Source of the DNA: Rebecca billardiae RCC1528
Taxonomy: Eukaryota; Haptophyta
NCBI GenBank assembly: GCA_965240325.2
Contig: OZ251225.1
Location: forward strand, 2,356,001-2,420,000
DNA length: 64,000 nucleotides
Reading direction: 5' to 3'
Position numbers and translations under genes: made by a program. A model generated the notes under the pieces. It was not told where the DNA came from, ran no database searches, and worked only from the letters and a program-made list of their open reading frames with translations. How positions within the stretch are numbered: the first letter of the stretch is position 1; the number at the start of each line of letters is the position of its first letter. Below, in pieces: positions 63,401 through 64,000 of the stretch.

Positions 63401-64000
63401 AACAAGCTGGGCGACGACGCTGCCGACGCGCTCGGCGAGGCGCTGGCCCTCAACGGCTGCCTGACCGCTCTCGTCCTCGAGCACAACTCGATCGGCGACG
63501 CTGGCCTGGCCGCGCTCGCTCGGGGCCTTCGCGAGAACTCGGCGCTGCGCAGCCTCAACCTGCGCGGCAACCTGGTCGCGGACGACGGCGCCGTCGCACT
63601 GGGCAGCAGCCTTGCGCACAACCGCGCGCTCGAAGGGCTCACGCTGCGCTCGAACCGCGTCGCGGACGCCGGCGCGACCGCTCTCGGCGAAGCGCTCCGC
63701 GTCAACCAGACGCTGCAGGCGCTCGTCCTGCAGCACAACAAGATCGGCGTGGCCGGCGCGCTCGCGCTCGCGCGGGGCGTTGAGGCCAACGAGGCGCTGA
63801 CGACACTCGACCTGGGGTGCGCACGCTGCGCCGCGCGTCGCAGCATGCGGCTGGCGCGCCCTGCGCCGTCCGAGCGCGCGCGGAGCCCACCCGCTTGCAG
63901 CCTGCCGCTCCCATGGCTCGTAATGACCTTCCGCTCGCATGCTCACCCACACGCTCACCCACTCCCACGCGCGCCCCTGCGCATCATCGCGTACTGCACA
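60402..64000 (+). CDS. Myristoylated TIR-like (SHWWGE) / LRR receptor-type protein, paralogue 2 (partial)
   Basis: Exons 60402-61531 and 61687-63816; the third exon lies beyond the window. MGLCASK is a textbook N-myristoylation signal (Gly2, Ser6, Lys7) with Cys4 for palmitoylation. Residues about 10-215 are Ala/Pro-rich and disordered. Then come ETALRAITLRQLEAVYADA, ITLYDLNQHYIKP and GPQPPDWFVSHWWGEPV. The TIR-like part continues with AFWVCAYANNQ, SPFVRALH and FTRAWCAFEVY (E about 458). The intron splits the second Trp of SHWW at the same codon and phase as in the gene at 21533-25721. About 15 ribonuclease-inhibitor-type LRRs follow in one exon, such as LRSLNLRGNLVADDGAVALG. The exon ends TTLDLG in phase 2, as each LRR exon does in paralogue 1. 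No NB-ARC or NACHT. It is probably a membrane-tethered immune or stress receptor. Confidence 0.83.

Noticed and set aside
61439-63958. Minus-strand frame of 839 codons
   Set aside because: Antisense to the LRR exon of paralogue 2. The apparent repeats in it mirror the 28-residue LRR period.

Overview
The window is nuclear DNA of a eukaryotic microalga or related protist. Genes are GC-rich and carry short GT-AG introns (about 80-235 bp), and they sit between AT-rich, repeat-laden spacers. The gene set includes retromer VPS26, mitochondrial GrpE, mitochondrial bL36, adenylosuccinate synthetase and a HERC-type E3 ligase, with plant-type LRRs and protist-type membrane proteins. Most introns I could define begin GTGCG rather than GTRAGT. 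High GC, compact introns and many unfamiliar membrane and LRR proteins best suit a haptophyte-like alga. That is an inference, and no rRNA or organelle marker confirms it.

Layout. 1-6.6 kb: the tail of one gene, then gene-poor DNA with a 211/217-bp satellite (3516-5065). 6.7-9.9 kb: a six-exon gene with two divergent HSF-like DNA-binding modules. 11.6-13.3 kb: a secreted, single-pass LRR protein. 14.9-19.3 kb: a basic hypothetical protein, a TLC-domain membrane protein, a putative glycosyltransferase, and divergently from it the tiny bL36m gene. 21.5-25.7 kb: an 11-exon gene coding for a predicted myristoylated protein with a TIR-like SHWWGE domain and LRRs. 25.8-29.4 kb: dispersed repeats and microsatellites. 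29.5-30.9 kb: an SLC1 acidic amino-acid transporter. 33.3-34.4 kb: VPS26. 35.3-38.3 kb: two unknown proteins. 39.1-40.8 kb: a GNAT acetyltransferase fused to a pentameric ligand-gated ion channel. 41.4-42.4 kb: GrpE. 43.5-45.9 kb: an XK-like membrane protein. 46.2-49.8 kb: the RCC1-HECT ligase. 49.9-51.0 kb: a near-perfect 400-bp inverted repeat. 51.6-55.5 kb: a head-to-head pair, a membrane-anchored sugar nucleotidyltransferase and a GT8-like glycosyltransferase. 56.0-57.6 kb: adenylosuccinate synthetase. 58.1-60.2 kb: a 25-bp minisatellite and an OTU-like, possibly transposon-derived ORF. 60.4 kb to the end: a second myristoylated TIR-like/LRR gene, cut by the window edge.

The strongest candidates for something new are the two TIR-like/LRR paralogues and the GNAT-channel fusion. 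The paralogues share an intron position and the spacing to a WCxxE motif, and lack any nucleotide-binding domain; they look like membrane-tethered immune-type receptors. Several short dispersed repeat families recur through the spacers. Exon joins were worked out by hand from GT/AG signals, reading frame and protein similarity recalled from family knowledge; no database search was possible.
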